Shown here one piece after another: positions 14,565-25,460 of a stretch of DNA of 64,000 nucleotides. Source of the DNA: Beaufortia kweichowensis (Eukaryota; Chordata; Actinopteri; Cypriniformes; Gastromyzontidae); assembly GCA_019155185.1 (NCBI GenBank), contig CM032797.1, positions 15,090,659 to 15,154,658 of the forward strand, read 5' to 3'. The notes beneath the pieces are model-generated. The model was not told where the DNA came from and did no database searches. It saw only the letters and a program-made list of their open reading frames with translations. The position numbers and the translations under genes were made by a program. How positions within the stretch are numbered: position 1 is the stretch's first letter; every line of letters starts with the position of its first letter.

Positions 14565-14578
14565 GAAAGTGAAAGTGA
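14565..14578 (+). promoter_or_regulatory. ISRE-like motif at the rnf31 start-exon acceptor (weak)
   Basis: GAAAGTGAAAGTGA fits the interferon response half-site pattern GAAAnnGAAA. Read on the gene strand it is also the pyrimidine tract just before the start-codon exon, which is a simpler explanation. Confidence 0.25.
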
Positions 14579-14901
14579 TTTAAAGTTTAGAAACACAGGG
14601 CCTCTATTATCTGCAACCAAAACTGCAGTAAACAAACTTTGACACTGTGTAACTTAAGTCTAGTTTGGTCTGTAGTTACATTTTAGTGGTATTATACAAG
14701 GCTGTTTACTGATTTACTCGTGTTTGAATTATAAATAGAGACACGTTGTATTGTTCGTTCACTTACACAGTAAACCAAACAGAATCACCTTACTGCGTAC
14801 GTATTTTATTTAACAAACATATATAGTTGCCACATAATTTAAATACGCCAGATTGATGTTTTCACGCTACAACAGCTAATAGTGAGCTAGCCACCTGAAG
14901 T

Positions 14902-14914
14902 GGAAAGTGAAACC
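14902..14914 (+). promoter_or_regulatory. ISRE-like motif upstream of the rnf31 start codon
   Basis: GGAAAGTGAAACC is an exact fit to the interferon-stimulated response element core GAAAnnGAAAC. It lies about 340 bp upstream of the rnf31 start codon, in the inferred first intron. No splice site explains it. Function is inferred only. Confidence 0.45.
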
Positions 14915-15251
14915 ATAACAACTCACACCTAAGCTAGTTAACAACCTCTAAATTAAGCTTCATTTCTAAACAAACGTATGCACTACAGTCGTAGTTATTT
15001 GTCTATTCTGCACATTTTAGCAATTTGACGTGTACAACAAACAAAAACATATTGCTGCTGGTTCAACGCGTCTACTGTTGACTACTCGGAAGCTAACAAG
15101 CTAATGCTGAGGAAATATGGAGGAAACGTCACCAAAAACTCGTTAGTGTTAATATAGAACAAAAATCTAGATATTCATCTGTTAATATGGGTCGGTAAGC
15201 CTGACATTATGAAGCATTTTAGCAGCTGTCGATGAATATTTGACCACTTAC

Positions 15252-15330
15252 CGTGTGTTTACCGTTAGAACAGCTATGAGCTCTCATTCACGTACACACA
15301 CAAAACCGAAACCTACTGTAGAACTGATAT
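15252..15330 (-). other. rnf31: Probable non-coding first exon of rnf31
   Basis: A donor-type site (GTAAG on the minus strand) at 15247-15251 could pair with the acceptor just 5' of the start codon at 14563. The upstream border is unknown and is set arbitrarily here. The start codon is 2 nt into its exon, so a leader exon must exist; this is the best candidate seen. Confidence 0.4.
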
Positions 15331-15361
15331 CAACGCACAGAGGCGCTGTGAGTAGCACACA

Positions 15362-15545
15362 AACTGCATTTCACACAAATACAGTACATTACCATTCAAA
15401 CGTTTGGACTCGATTGTTGTTTCTCATGATCCTGAAAATCTTTTAATCTTAAGCTGTATATTTCAATGTTTTAAATTACTTTTGTAGGCAAACATATAAT
15501 TGTGCCAACATATTATTTTCTCAACTTTTGACTGGTATTGTAAAT
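15362..15545. mobile_element. Short inverted-repeat element between rnf31 and buc
   Basis: Ends are inverted relatives: left ACATTACCATTCAAACGTTTGG, right CAACTTTTGACTGGTATTGTA (read on the opposite strand it becomes TACAATACCAGTCAAAAGTTG). No ORF inside. The 'ACCATTCAAAAGTTTGG' phrase is very common in cyprinid genomes. Confidence 0.55.
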
Positions 15546-15559
15546 GGTATGAAAGAATA

Positions 15560-16185
15560 AACGTAGATATATATGAGCAGAAAAAAAACATCATGTTTAA
15601 TTTTTATTAACAAGCAAAGGACGATGTGAGGAATTAAGGCGTCTTTTTACAAAATCACTAAACCTAAAGTCTAAACCCCTTAAGAACCTTCTGATCAGAT
15701 TTCAGAAGGTATCAGATACGTTCGACTTTATGTGCCTGCAACAAAGTATCGCGAGAGTGATTAGAACGCATACAGAGCCGACAGCTCTCGTGGTACTGTG
15801 ATGTCATTCTCAGATCGGTCTGCGCAGCCCTGCACGAAGTAGAACACACCTATATGTTTAGATTGGGCACACCTGTTGTCATCCATTGATTGCATTAATG
15901 TGGCTCTCTGGAAACGGATATGACACATATAAATCTAAAGTGCAAAGCTTTACCGGTAGAGTTAGTTGCTCTCGCTTTATGCACAATTAAGTCCACTTTG
16001 TCACTTTCACATCTAAGGTTAGTAATTTTAGAGATATGAAATACAGTTATAGCAAGACTGCCATGCTCTGTGTGGCTTGCAGTTGTTTGATAATGTGTGC
16101 TTGAATTACTCTATCATAGTGTTTATCTTTTCTAGTATTGCGGTGTTTTGTATCCTGTGCTGTCTTTCTTTATCTCCTCACAAAA
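15560..16185 (+). promoter_or_regulatory. buc: Probable buc promoter and leader
   Basis: TATAAAT at 15928-15934 is well formed and would place a start site near 15955-15962. A donor-like AAG/GTTAGT near 16018 and an acceptor-like TTTTCTAG ending at 16135 would give a short spliced leader before the start codon at 16187. A TGATGTCA motif (ATF/CRE-like) sits at 15799-15806. All of this is motif reading without expression data. The gene lies head-to-head with rnf31, and the whole space between the two start codons is about 1.6 kb. Confidence 0.5.
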
Positions 16186-16186
16186 A

Positions 16187-18554
16187 ATGGAAGGTAAATA
16201 AACATGTTTTTATTTTCTTATTCAATGATTTGCCTGTTAATTTGTGCAGAGTACTAAATCAATTCTTATGTTTTAGGAATAAATAACACTTCACAATCAA
16301 TGGGAGTTGGGCAACCTCACCATCCGGTAAACCACACCAGACCATTTTTCTATGTCCAACCACCATCTCAGCCTTATTTCATGTATCAGTGGCCCATGAG
16401 TCCATATGGACATTATGGCTTTCCAGGGCCAGGTGAGTTCACTGTCTATAGTTTTGCTTATTCTTCAATTTTCTAGGTGTTTTAGTTAATTTTTTTCTCT
16501 TCCTCTGCAGCTTTGCACTTTAGCCGTCCTTACATGGCCCCTTATCAGTATATGCAATATCCTGGGTATGTGGTTCCACATGCACCCATGCAGCCAATGG
16601 ATTACAGAAGAATCAGCCCCCACTTTCCCTCAGTTGCGTCCTATGACTTGCGAGTCCGACACCACTTTCAGCACCCGAGTATGCAGCGGGAAACTGCTTG
16701 TTCTGAAGTCCAAACTGATCCGAGTGATTCAGTCAACAAACTGATCGACCAAATTGAGGGTCTCAAGGTCCGTGAACAAAACGCGAGTGACAAGGGAGCT
16801 ATCGCTGTGGTCTCCTCAACTCCTGATGTGATTCAGGGAGAGAAGCTGACCTCTTTAAATGAAGAGTCCAGGTTGGAACTTGCTTCTCAAGAAGGCAAAG
16901 AGGAACAGATTAATCAAGTCAGGCCCACAACCTACAGTGACTCTGCATATGATGCTGAGTCTAGCCAGGGTAGACTGGATGAATGTGTGTTGTCAGATGT
17001 GCTGCCTCTTGATAGTTCCTCTGTACATGAGGAAGAGGAAATTGAGGAAGATGACCATCAACAAAGTGTTCCAGATGAAATGTCCTGCCAGAGTGAGATG
17101 TCTGCAACCAACGCCACTGGCAATGTGTTTTGTAGTGGCGTAAAGAATGTAGCAGGTTCAACAGAGAGCCATGAACTAGCCATGAGAGCCATCTCACCTA
17201 ATTTGCAAGGTGACATGGCTGCTGATTTTGAGCAGGTACAGACTACTACTTCTGACGTTGCTGCAGCTGCAGAACCTTTAATAAATCTATCTGAAGATTT
17301 TGACCTGCCATATCAAATTCTTCGCCTACCCTGCAACAAGACAACAACTGGCCTCAGTCTTGAACGAGAGATTGACCCACTTGTGTACTTTGATTCTCCT
17401 TCTACTTTGTTGCCTCCACAAAACTACTTGTCCTCCATTGGTGGTGCCTATTCTTATAGCTACTACCCCCAGGTGGCCCAAGAGAGACAGAGTGTTCTGA
17501 GTCCATCCATAGATGAGCTCTCCTCCAGAGATGAAATGTTTTCCACTGACGTTGAGGATCTTGACCTTGTTCCTGGACATGTGTACGTGGGTGGAGGCAA
17601 ACTAGCTGAAGCCAGCGAGGTGCCTGTTCGCTCCCGAAAAGAGCTCCTGAGTGCAGAGAAGTCTTGCTTCGTCTGCCAAAAAACATGTGTCTGCTGTGGC
17701 TCGAGTTTGCAGGAAATGCCAGAACACTGCAGCCGTCCTGAGCGGGACCTCACTAATGAAGTGTCTGATCAAGATTGCGAGTATGGCATTGAAGGAGAGG
17801 TGCGGAGTAATTGTGAGTCCCCAAGGGTGTCCAAGAGGAAGTGTTGCAGCAGGCATGCACTGCCCTCATGTGGTCATCACTGTGCCAAGCATAGGCACAG
17901 GAAGCTGATATGTGAGAGCCAGGAAAGCTGTGAGCTACGTGAGCAGGCCCGGGTACATCCCAAAGGGGAATGCTGTGAGGAGTATGGCCCTCTTGCTAAA
18001 GCAGATAAGAGAACTCAAAAGGGGGCCTTGTGCAGGCCTTGTATTGGTAAGGTCTTAAATCTGTATGTTACTTTTCTGTTATTACATCTTGTTTAACTTT
18101 TGATGTTCTTTTTTTTTTTTTTTTTTTTTAAAGAACATCAATGGCGAGAGGGTGTTGTGTCTGACCAGGAGAACTGGGCAAGTTGTGGTGCCAAGCCAAG
18201 GTCCTGGAGGCAAGTTAGTGGTCTCCAAGATCAAGGTAGGATTTTTACTGTAGTGTATCTGAAATTCTTGAGGTTATTCTGTGCAAATGTCAAGTATGCT
18301 TTGTCTCTACAATATTTTTTGGCCTTTATGACTTGAAGGGAGAACACCACTAAGAAGGCCATCTTGTAAGACTTACCTCCAGCAGAGGCCAAGAAGTGAA
18401 TATGATGACTGTGAAGAGACAGAATTTACCTACTGCCAGAGGGGCAGAGGTAAGGTTTTTATTAATTATTTACCATGCATTTGAGACTTTCATCTTGTTT
18501 CATTTGTGTAATGTCCCATCAGGTGCTATGAAGAAAAGAGGCACAAGATACTAA
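16187..18554 (+). CDS. buc: Bucky ball, germ-plasm / Balbiani body organiser, 6 coding exons
   Basis: Maternal protein known in zebrafish to assemble the Balbiani body, set oocyte animal-vegetal polarity and aggregate germ plasm; Xenopus relative Velo1. Coding exons: 16187-16193, 16277-16432, 16511-18046, 18134-18235, 18339-18449, 18523-18554; every junction is phase 1 and the sum is 1944 nt, 647 aa (zebrafish about 640). The N-terminal ~90 residues are the conserved BUVE region, rich in Tyr/Pro/Phe/Met (FFYVQPPSQPYFMYQWPM, PYMAPYQYMQYPGY), the prion-like self-assembly segment. The middle is acidic and disordered. Residues about 440-566 hold about 18 Cys plus clustered His. The tail is Arg/Gly-bearing, ending RGRG...KRGTRY, in line with the tri-RG/dimethyl-arginine motif reported to bind Tdrd6. 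The acceptor of exon 4 follows an uninterrupted T tract of over 20 bases. Identity is from remembered zebrafish sequence, not an alignment run. Confidence 0.94.
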
Positions 18555-19130
18555 ACCATTATGCACTGCTGTAATACTTAAATGTATTACCCAAAACTTG
18601 TGTAAAATGCACTTCACTATGAAATGTACACATGGACACTGTTCTTTACTGTATGTAACTGAAAATGTATGACAGTGATGTACACCTTGCTGCATTGCCA
18701 ATGCTCAAGTTAATTGAATGCAGTGCATTCATCTTAATCTGGATTTATGCTGCTCGCATTGGACCATTCCTTAACTAATGTTTGTATGACCATTTCTGAT
18801 GGGGCTTGATTTAGGAGATCTTGCCCAAGTTATTGTAGCTCTTTCATGACATCATGAGAACTCTAAATATTGCTATGGTCAAGAACTGGTCCAATGAGAC
18901 CAGTTTCAAATATTGGGCATTGGAAATGCAGCTGGTTAAGGGGTGACGCAATCTAAAAAAAAAAAAGGGAAGCTAAAAAATAAAGTGGACAATTTGGCAG
19001 TTTGGCCACTCTTAGTCCAGATGTGTCTTTTGTTTTTATTACCATGCCATTTTTATACATTGCAGTGTAATGTTGCTACATGTAGCTGTACAGTGTTGCT
19101 GTGTCATTAAAGTATCTGCATTGCACTTCA
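18555..19130 (+). other. buc: 3' UTR of buc
   Basis: AT-rich, with no ORF. Polyadenylation signals AATAAA (about 18979) and ATTAAA (about 19106) are in suitable places; the second is followed by a GT-rich stretch, so the transcript probably ends near 19130-19160. The 3' UTR of germ-plasm mRNAs often carries localisation elements, but none can be named here. Confidence 0.55.
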
Positions 19131-19159
19131 TCTGTGTCTGGAAAGTGTTTGTGCCTTTT

Positions 19160-19800
19160 GTTCCCTTCTCACTTCAGATGGTGCACTGTTTGGCGTCATT
19201 GTCCACATGTTTTTAATTTAAAAGAGCTGGATGATTAGTGGGGAACTTGTCATGATTCCAGTTTCTCAGTTGGTGGTGAACCTAAAATGGATCAGTCTTC
19301 ACTGTACCTACAGAAAATTCACAATTTTGTTTTTTGTTTACATTTCTTTAGTGTTATTGTACAACAGAGAATGTGATCATAGACTGCATGCATACAACAT
19401 TCCTCACACCCATCTTGAAATTCAATATTCTTACGAAAACAGTTTTTTATAAAAGTTATCGTTTACTGTTTCTGTCGTTGTTCTAAGATGTCTAAAGGGA
19501 ATGAATGTACAGTATCTATAGGGACAAACTTTACATTTAAATTTCATGGCATCTTGAAATTCATTATCTGGTTTAATATAAAGCCCATTAGACTAGGACA
19601 AATAAACTGGTGAACAAGATGAACAATGCCAAAAATACAAGGTTTTGCCTCACTAACACTCATTATGCATGCCAATAAACAAATCGTTTTCTGAGATTAT
19701 AATTATTCTTTGTTTACTGTGGTTACATTGACATAAATCTTTGACACATTGCTTATCTCATCTGATAATCTCTTTATTTTATAGCAAAAAATCCCCTTCT
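19160..19800. other. Intergenic, buc to rnf152
   Basis: No exon chain, RNA gene or recognisable repeat seen. Confidence 0.5.
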
Positions 19801-19849
19801 TGACATAAACACGCAGACCTGTTTTTACATGCGTTTATGTGAGGGCGTG

Positions 19850-20053
19850 GCAATCAGGTTTGACGGCTTTCCTATTGGCTGTCTCGTTGTCAGCGGTCGC
19901 TGCTTATTGGCTGCGCTGTGGGAGTAGCAGGCGAGGTTTACAGTACAGTCTTTGAAGCAGACAGGGGGAGTGAAGTATGAGATGAGGCTGCTTTGCACGC
20001 GATATCCCTTTGACATCGCACAGATGAAAGAAAGCGTCTCGGTCTGCAAGAAG
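19850..20053 (+). promoter_or_regulatory. rnf152: Probable rnf152 promoter and non-coding exon 1
   Basis: GC-richer island in an AT-rich region with two ATTGG (inverted CCAAT) boxes at 19874-19878 and 19906-19910, 32 bp apart, both within a CTATTGGCTG / TTATTGGCTG context. A strong donor (AAG/GTGAGT) follows at 20053/20054. The next well-formed acceptor leading into a recognised gene is 24140/24141, just upstream of the rnf152 start, so this is read as its first, untranslated exon. The start site itself is not defined. Confidence 0.55.
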
Positions 20054-20054
20054 G

Positions 20055-23000
20055 TGAGTTGTTTTTTAATTATCATTGAAGGGAAGTGTCGGAATCCTCT
20101 CCTGTTTCCTGTGTCTTGAAGTTTAGACTGACGTGCATACGATCCTCTTTCATGTGATTTACAGTTTACAACAAACTAAATACGTGTGTGCTCCGGAATG
20201 TTATATTGACGCACGCTTTCATTTCAAATGTTGTGAAGTGTGCATGACGTGAAGTATGTTAACTTTATGTCTGGCATGAGCACATTGCAGTTGTGAAAAC
20301 GCCCTTATAGGAAAGTAATACACACATTTCGTTATCAGTCCAAGATAAGTTATTATGTAATATATCATAAGTGATAGCGTCTAAAGCTTTTTTATTATTT
20401 TATTGCAACGAAAAGAGCGTGCATTCATAACAGCAGGGTTATCTTTAGCGGCTATGTGTGTCTGTTCCGGTTGTTTTGAACTTTTGTTATGATTGTCACA
20501 CCACATTGCACGCGTTTCAGAACGTGGTGTGCTGCAAAACCAAACAGGATTTTTTTGGTTATCACGGGGACTTTTTGCGCCTATGATGCTCTAAATGCTG
20601 ATTGGCAGCACAATATGATTTAAGGCACAGCCAGTGACAAGAACAGTAGTCTAAATATGCTTTTCTCTGAAAACTTGTCTTGATAATGCCCATGCATGCC
20701 ACAATCTGCAAACTATTTGGGTTATCCTTTAAAAAACAACCTTTGCCTTACAGAGATATTTTTATATCGCCTTCAGTTTTAACTCTGTGTTGATATCTAA
20801 GGCTGTTTTCAAAGCTCTTTGACTTCACTGTGTCCTTGGGTCTTGATTAGTAAAATCCTTTGATATGATCTTACATTATCTTGTCTTGGTGCTTTCCTAT
20901 CAGATGCTTGTTGATCTACTCAGCATTCAGTGCCCTTTTCCCTCTACATGTGGTTTCTTATTAACACAAGTGTGTGATGATATTCAAAGCAGATGTTGAA
21001 GATGAAGTTGTACTTTAATCAGTGCAAGGTTTCTGTTAATCTGACACCTGTTCTGTGCAGACTAAAATCTGATTCTTACAGCTGTATGACTAAGTATTGT
21101 GTGTTTGTTTGTTTGTTTTATAAGAAAACCACCAATGAAGATCTGTCAGATTTTAGGTTGCTGTGCGCAGCTTGCTGAATCCATTATGTTTTGTCCTGGG
21201 ACGTTGCAGATTTCTGCATTGTTTACATAGGTTAATGTAGGAGGTGCATAGCCCACATACAAACGTCCCACTGGCATCCTTTGTTGCATTAAAAAAGGTA
21301 TCAAAAAGTAAAGGCCAAGGGCATGCATGAATACCTCCCAGAGCTACACCCTCCCCACCTGCTCAAGTAAACGCATTGCCCTTGAGAATGGCACACAGCC
21401 TTAGTTTTTAAATGACATTTTTCATTTTCCCCCTTTTCTTTCCCCTCTTTCTGACAAATCCCCTGATTCAGCTGCATCCGTCAGGCTGATGGTCCATCAC
21501 AGTGTGCAGCTGACAGTTTGTTACAGCACCTGCTTGTTTCATTGTCTCACTTCTCCACACATCGGACTGAATAGTGACCCTGAGATGTTTATATTTCTTT
21601 AAAGCTGAGATTGAAAAGACTAGCTTGACGTATTGATAATGTCGTACAAGATGCATTTGGAGTACCAGTCCCATTATAATTGCATGTCCTGTACCCGGTT
21701 CTCTATTGTTTCTCATTTATAGTGAAAAAAGAGTATTGTAGGTCCAGTTTAGGAAAAGACAGCAGGTGAAAGACAGCTTGCTCAGCAGTAAGGGTGAGAT
21801 TGATGTACGTTCAAAAGTGAGAAATCCAAGGACATATTGTCAAGGTTACACCTATAAAGAGATTTCATGTGATTTAGTAAATTTGCCCAAAGGACCTTTA
21901 ATAGATTGGCACATTTTCTCCCCTGTGTGCTGTACCAGAATTGCTAAAGGAAATTATACAGTGTGAAACTGAGCTAGAATAGGTTGTGTCCTAACATGCC
22001 AGCAGAAAGCACTTGAATGTTCCGTTGGATTTAAAATATGCAGTACTGAAATGTTAGATTTTGGACACAATTTTTATTTTTGCTGATCATTTGATGATCA
22101 TAAATGTTATCATAAATGGTAAATGTATTGATATCTGTACATTCCTTTATGGGATTGCTATTATGTGTTTAGATTAAAAGAAAAATCTTTTTGCGTCTCC
22201 TTTACTAGATAATGTGCACATAATAATAAAAAACCCTCAGGGGTGTCCGTCCATTCATGTCACAATTGCAGGCTTAATTGCATTATTAATTATTTTTCCT
22301 CTCATGGGATGAAAGGCCAATTACTCACACGGCACTACTCATAAACTTAAAAGAAAAGAGCGCAATACATTAAAGGGATAGCTCATCCAATAATGAAAAC
22401 TCTGTCATCGTTTACTCAACCTCATGTCATTCTAAACCTGGATGGGTTTTTTTTTCTTCGATAGAACATCAAAGGAGAAGTTTAGCACATTGTCTGAGCT
22501 GCTCTCTTTCATTCAATAAAAGTGGTTGGGGACCAAATGCCAGAAAAGACAAAAAGCACCATATGTGTGCCATTTCATTCTCAACTGTGAAACACAAAAG
22601 TCATTTGGGTTTTAAAGACATATGTTTATGCTGATTAGTACAGGATGACAGAATTTACATTTTTAGATAAACTGTTTCTTTAACTGTGCAGCAACTTGGC
22701 AAGCATTTATACTATTTAAATAGGTTTAATAAGTGTCTGTTTATGCTGAGAAGTTGGACACAAGTCATTTAATTTCAACATGTCAAATAGTCACTTGACA
22801 AGTGGTAAATCTTAGCTTATGGTGATTTTGTGGCACTGGCACATTTCCTTTTGCTTTGAATATTGCTCTCTTAGTGCCAAGCATTAAGCCAACCAATTAA
22901 AATGCAGATCAGCTGTACAGTACCTGAAGGAAACCGATGCCCCCATCAATTTTTAAAAATATTTTTAGGCTCTAAATTTGTTAAGGTCAGAAGGAAGCGT

Positions 23001-24140
23001 GAGTGCTGGAGGAGCTTTTGGACCATCATTCACTGGTCAGCGTCATGCATGATAATAGTCATGTGTCATGCAGGTTTTAGAGATTTTGCCTACAGGCTCG
23101 ACTAAACTAGGTCACATTTTGCTGTTGCTTGTAAGAGGAATCCGTTCATCCAATGAAAACTTTGCACCCATGTTGTGTGTGTACATAAATAACCACTGAA
23201 AGTGGAGTATGCTGCCCATTGAGAAGAACAACATTTCATGGCAATAAAACAAACAACCCTGATTTCAGGGTAATGTTGATAACAGATTCAAGTTCAAATA
23301 CAGTATTATTACAATACATTTTTTGACAAGGTGCCTTTCCAAAGCTAAAGGACACTTTATGTTGCTACTGTAGACGTTATAATGAATATCAAAACTATAT
23401 GAGCAAATAAAAGTATTATATAACTGAAAGATCAACGTCAAAACAGAGAAAAGAGCAAAACAACACAAAAGCGCAGAAAAGACAAAGATCAGCAGTCAGG
23501 GGAGGAGAAGTGTTGCAATAACAGATGAGTTTTAAGCTGAGATTTAAGTCAGAAATGACATTTTTAGGACACACAGCTAAATGTCTCTTTCTTTATTGTT
23601 CATTCATGCAGTTTCCTTTATTTTACAGAGTGAATTCATCATTAAATAAGGCAGGATTGCCTTTTTGTCAAACTGTACCCGTCAAGTGACCTGAACAGCT
23701 GCACAGATCTGTGTAAAATTCATGGTAAGAAGAATCACTCAGTCAAGCACTTAAATAATATCACATCCCGAGAGTATCATGGGTAATTAACGAATACAAG
23801 CAATATATAATATAATAGAAATAAATTAATGTCTAGAGAATTAATCATGAATAATAAACAACACAGCAAATATAAGAGCGCTGAGTTTTTTGCTTATTCT
23901 TTAATTGGCTTCCCTGTGTGCTCTCAGGGTGACTGTGGACAGTCTTAATCCCTGCTGATTTGTTTACTTATCCCAAACGCCCGGATCCGAGCGGAGCCTG
24001 ACGAGAGTTTAGATGCAGCCCACAGCTAGCGCATAATAAATTAACCCCATCTGCCTGCTTGTGTATGTGCCAGAAGTTTTACTCTGGATTAAACGCTTGA
24101 CAGACTGTTGTGATGAAACATCCTTGTCTTGGTTCCACAG
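20055..24140 (+). other. Inferred long 5' intron of rnf152
   Basis: No coding exon is recognised. A possible extra leader exon lies at 23629-23725 (acceptor TTTTACAG, donor CATG/GTAAGA). A partial palindromic element is at 22368-22690. Confidence 0.45.
22368..22690. mobile_element. Palindromic element copy, degraded
   Basis: Left end AAAGGGATAGCTCATCCAAT with TTTACTCAACCTCATGTCATT, right end GGATGACAGAATTTACATTTT ... CTTTAACT in inverted relation, as in the fuller copies in this window. The centre has diverged. Confidence 0.6.
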
Positions 24141-24308
24141 GCAAAGCCAGACATGGATTAAAGTCCTGACAGCCAATAAAGGTCCAGTGGTCAAAAGAAA
24201 AGTGGCAATACAGATTTACAAGGATACTGACATTCAACAATCCAGGTGTCTTTGTGAATGCCGTAAGATAACCAGGATTTTATGTGTAACAGCCACGTTT
24301 TGAGAATG

Positions 24309-24890
24309 ATGGAGACCTTGTCCCAGAGCTCCAAGCTGGAGTGCCAAATCTGTTTCAACTACTTTAGCCAGCGGCACCGTCCCAAACTGCTGCACTGCCA
24401 GCATACGTGCTGCTCCGTGTGTCTGAGCCAGATGAGGCTCAGTCAGAGAGAGATCCGCTGCCCGTGGTGCCGGTGTGTGACACAGCTCCCCAGCGGCCTA
24501 TCTGTCTCCCATCTCCCCGACGACCCGGAAGTGCTTTCCATCATCAGTCTGTCACACTCCTCAGAGCACACTCCAATTTTCATACACTTACCCAACAGCG
24601 GCTGCTACCTGCTTCCCGTTCCTCTGGACACTGATGGGGCGCTGATCCCCAGAGAGCCGGCGTGCCGCTTTGCCCCTAAAAGTGCTGGTGTCTCCGATGG
24701 GCAGAGCCTGGTGCTGGGGCAGGACCAGGGAGAGGATTTGATTGGGGAAGAGGTGGCTGTTAAGACTACCACATGGACGGGAGTTTGCACTGTGCTTCTT
24801 GTGGCATTCATCTTAATTTTTTTGCTGGGTATTGTGTTGCACAACATGTCATGCGTCTCCAAACGATTTACCATTATTTCCTGCGGATGA
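24309..24890 (+). CDS. rnf152: RING finger protein 152, membrane-anchored E3 ligase
   Basis: Lysosomal RING E3 ligase; in mammals it ubiquitinates RagA to dampen mTORC1 signalling when amino acids are low. Single coding exon, 193 aa (human 203). The RING occupies residues 12-54 with ligands C12, C15, C30, H32, C35, C38, C51, C54 (C3HC4). The middle is a variable linker. One membrane helix lies at about 158-178, followed by the very conserved tail ending SKRFTIISCG. An ATG also lies one codon upstream (24306); METLSQ is chosen because the family begins that way. The 5' leader is joined at an acceptor ending at 24140. Neighbouring mc4r 20 kb downstream matches the human 18q21 arrangement. Confidence 0.97.
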   Translation: METLSQSSKLECQICFNYFSQRHRPKLLHCQHTCCSVCLSQMRLSQREIRCPWCRCVTQLPSGLSVSHLPDDPEVLSIISLSHSSEHTPIFIHLPNSGCYLLPVPLDTDGALIPREPACRFAPKSAGVSDGQSLVLGQDQGEDLIGEEVAVKTTTWTGVCTVLLVAFILIFLLGIVLHNMSCVSKRFTIISCG

Positions 24891-25460
24891 GACGGAACGG
24901 ACCAGCACACACTGCTTTGCGAGATGTCTTGTTGTTGTGATTATGGACATCATACAGCCTATATGACAGGATATGAGAAAATAGAGGGATTAAAGAAAAC
25001 ATAAGCGGAAGAAAAGGGAACAATCTATGCAGATCTAATGGTATTACAGATGTCAGATGAAAGCTTTGTTTTCTAAATGTTTTACTTGGAGATTTCGTTC
25101 AATTAAAGTGCAAAAAGTCATTAATGAATCTAGCAGTACTGACCTAATGTATTTGCATGTCTTGTAAGTATCTAAAGGGAAAATATGTTTGAGAAGTATT
25201 GACCTCTAAACACTTTAAATCATGTATTCTTGACAGTATGTGTTTTGGTTGGTGACCGAACAGTTAAATCCACATATATTAATGTGTAGTTTCACTGCCT
25301 TGAATAATGCTAATTACAGTATGTACCTAAATGTTGTTTTTTTTAAGATTTGTAATGTACAGCTTGACCATTTTAAGTGAGTAATTTGTTCTGTACCAAA
25401 TCAGTTTTTTACTTGTGGATTTTGCATTTGTTTTAATAAAGTAATGATAATGTGTCTCAG
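24891..25460 (+). other. rnf152: 3' UTR of rnf152
   Basis: AT-rich, no ORF; AATAAA at 25435-25440 followed by a GT-rich stretch marks a likely end of the transcript. Confidence 0.6.

Noticed and set aside
14565..14578. Second ISRE for rnf31
   Set aside because: Kept only at low confidence because it coincides with the splice acceptor pyrimidine tract.
16961..17856. Several minus-strand ORFs (78-96 aa) opposite buc exon 3
   Set aside because: They are antisense shadows of the long buc exon, with no motifs or splice context.
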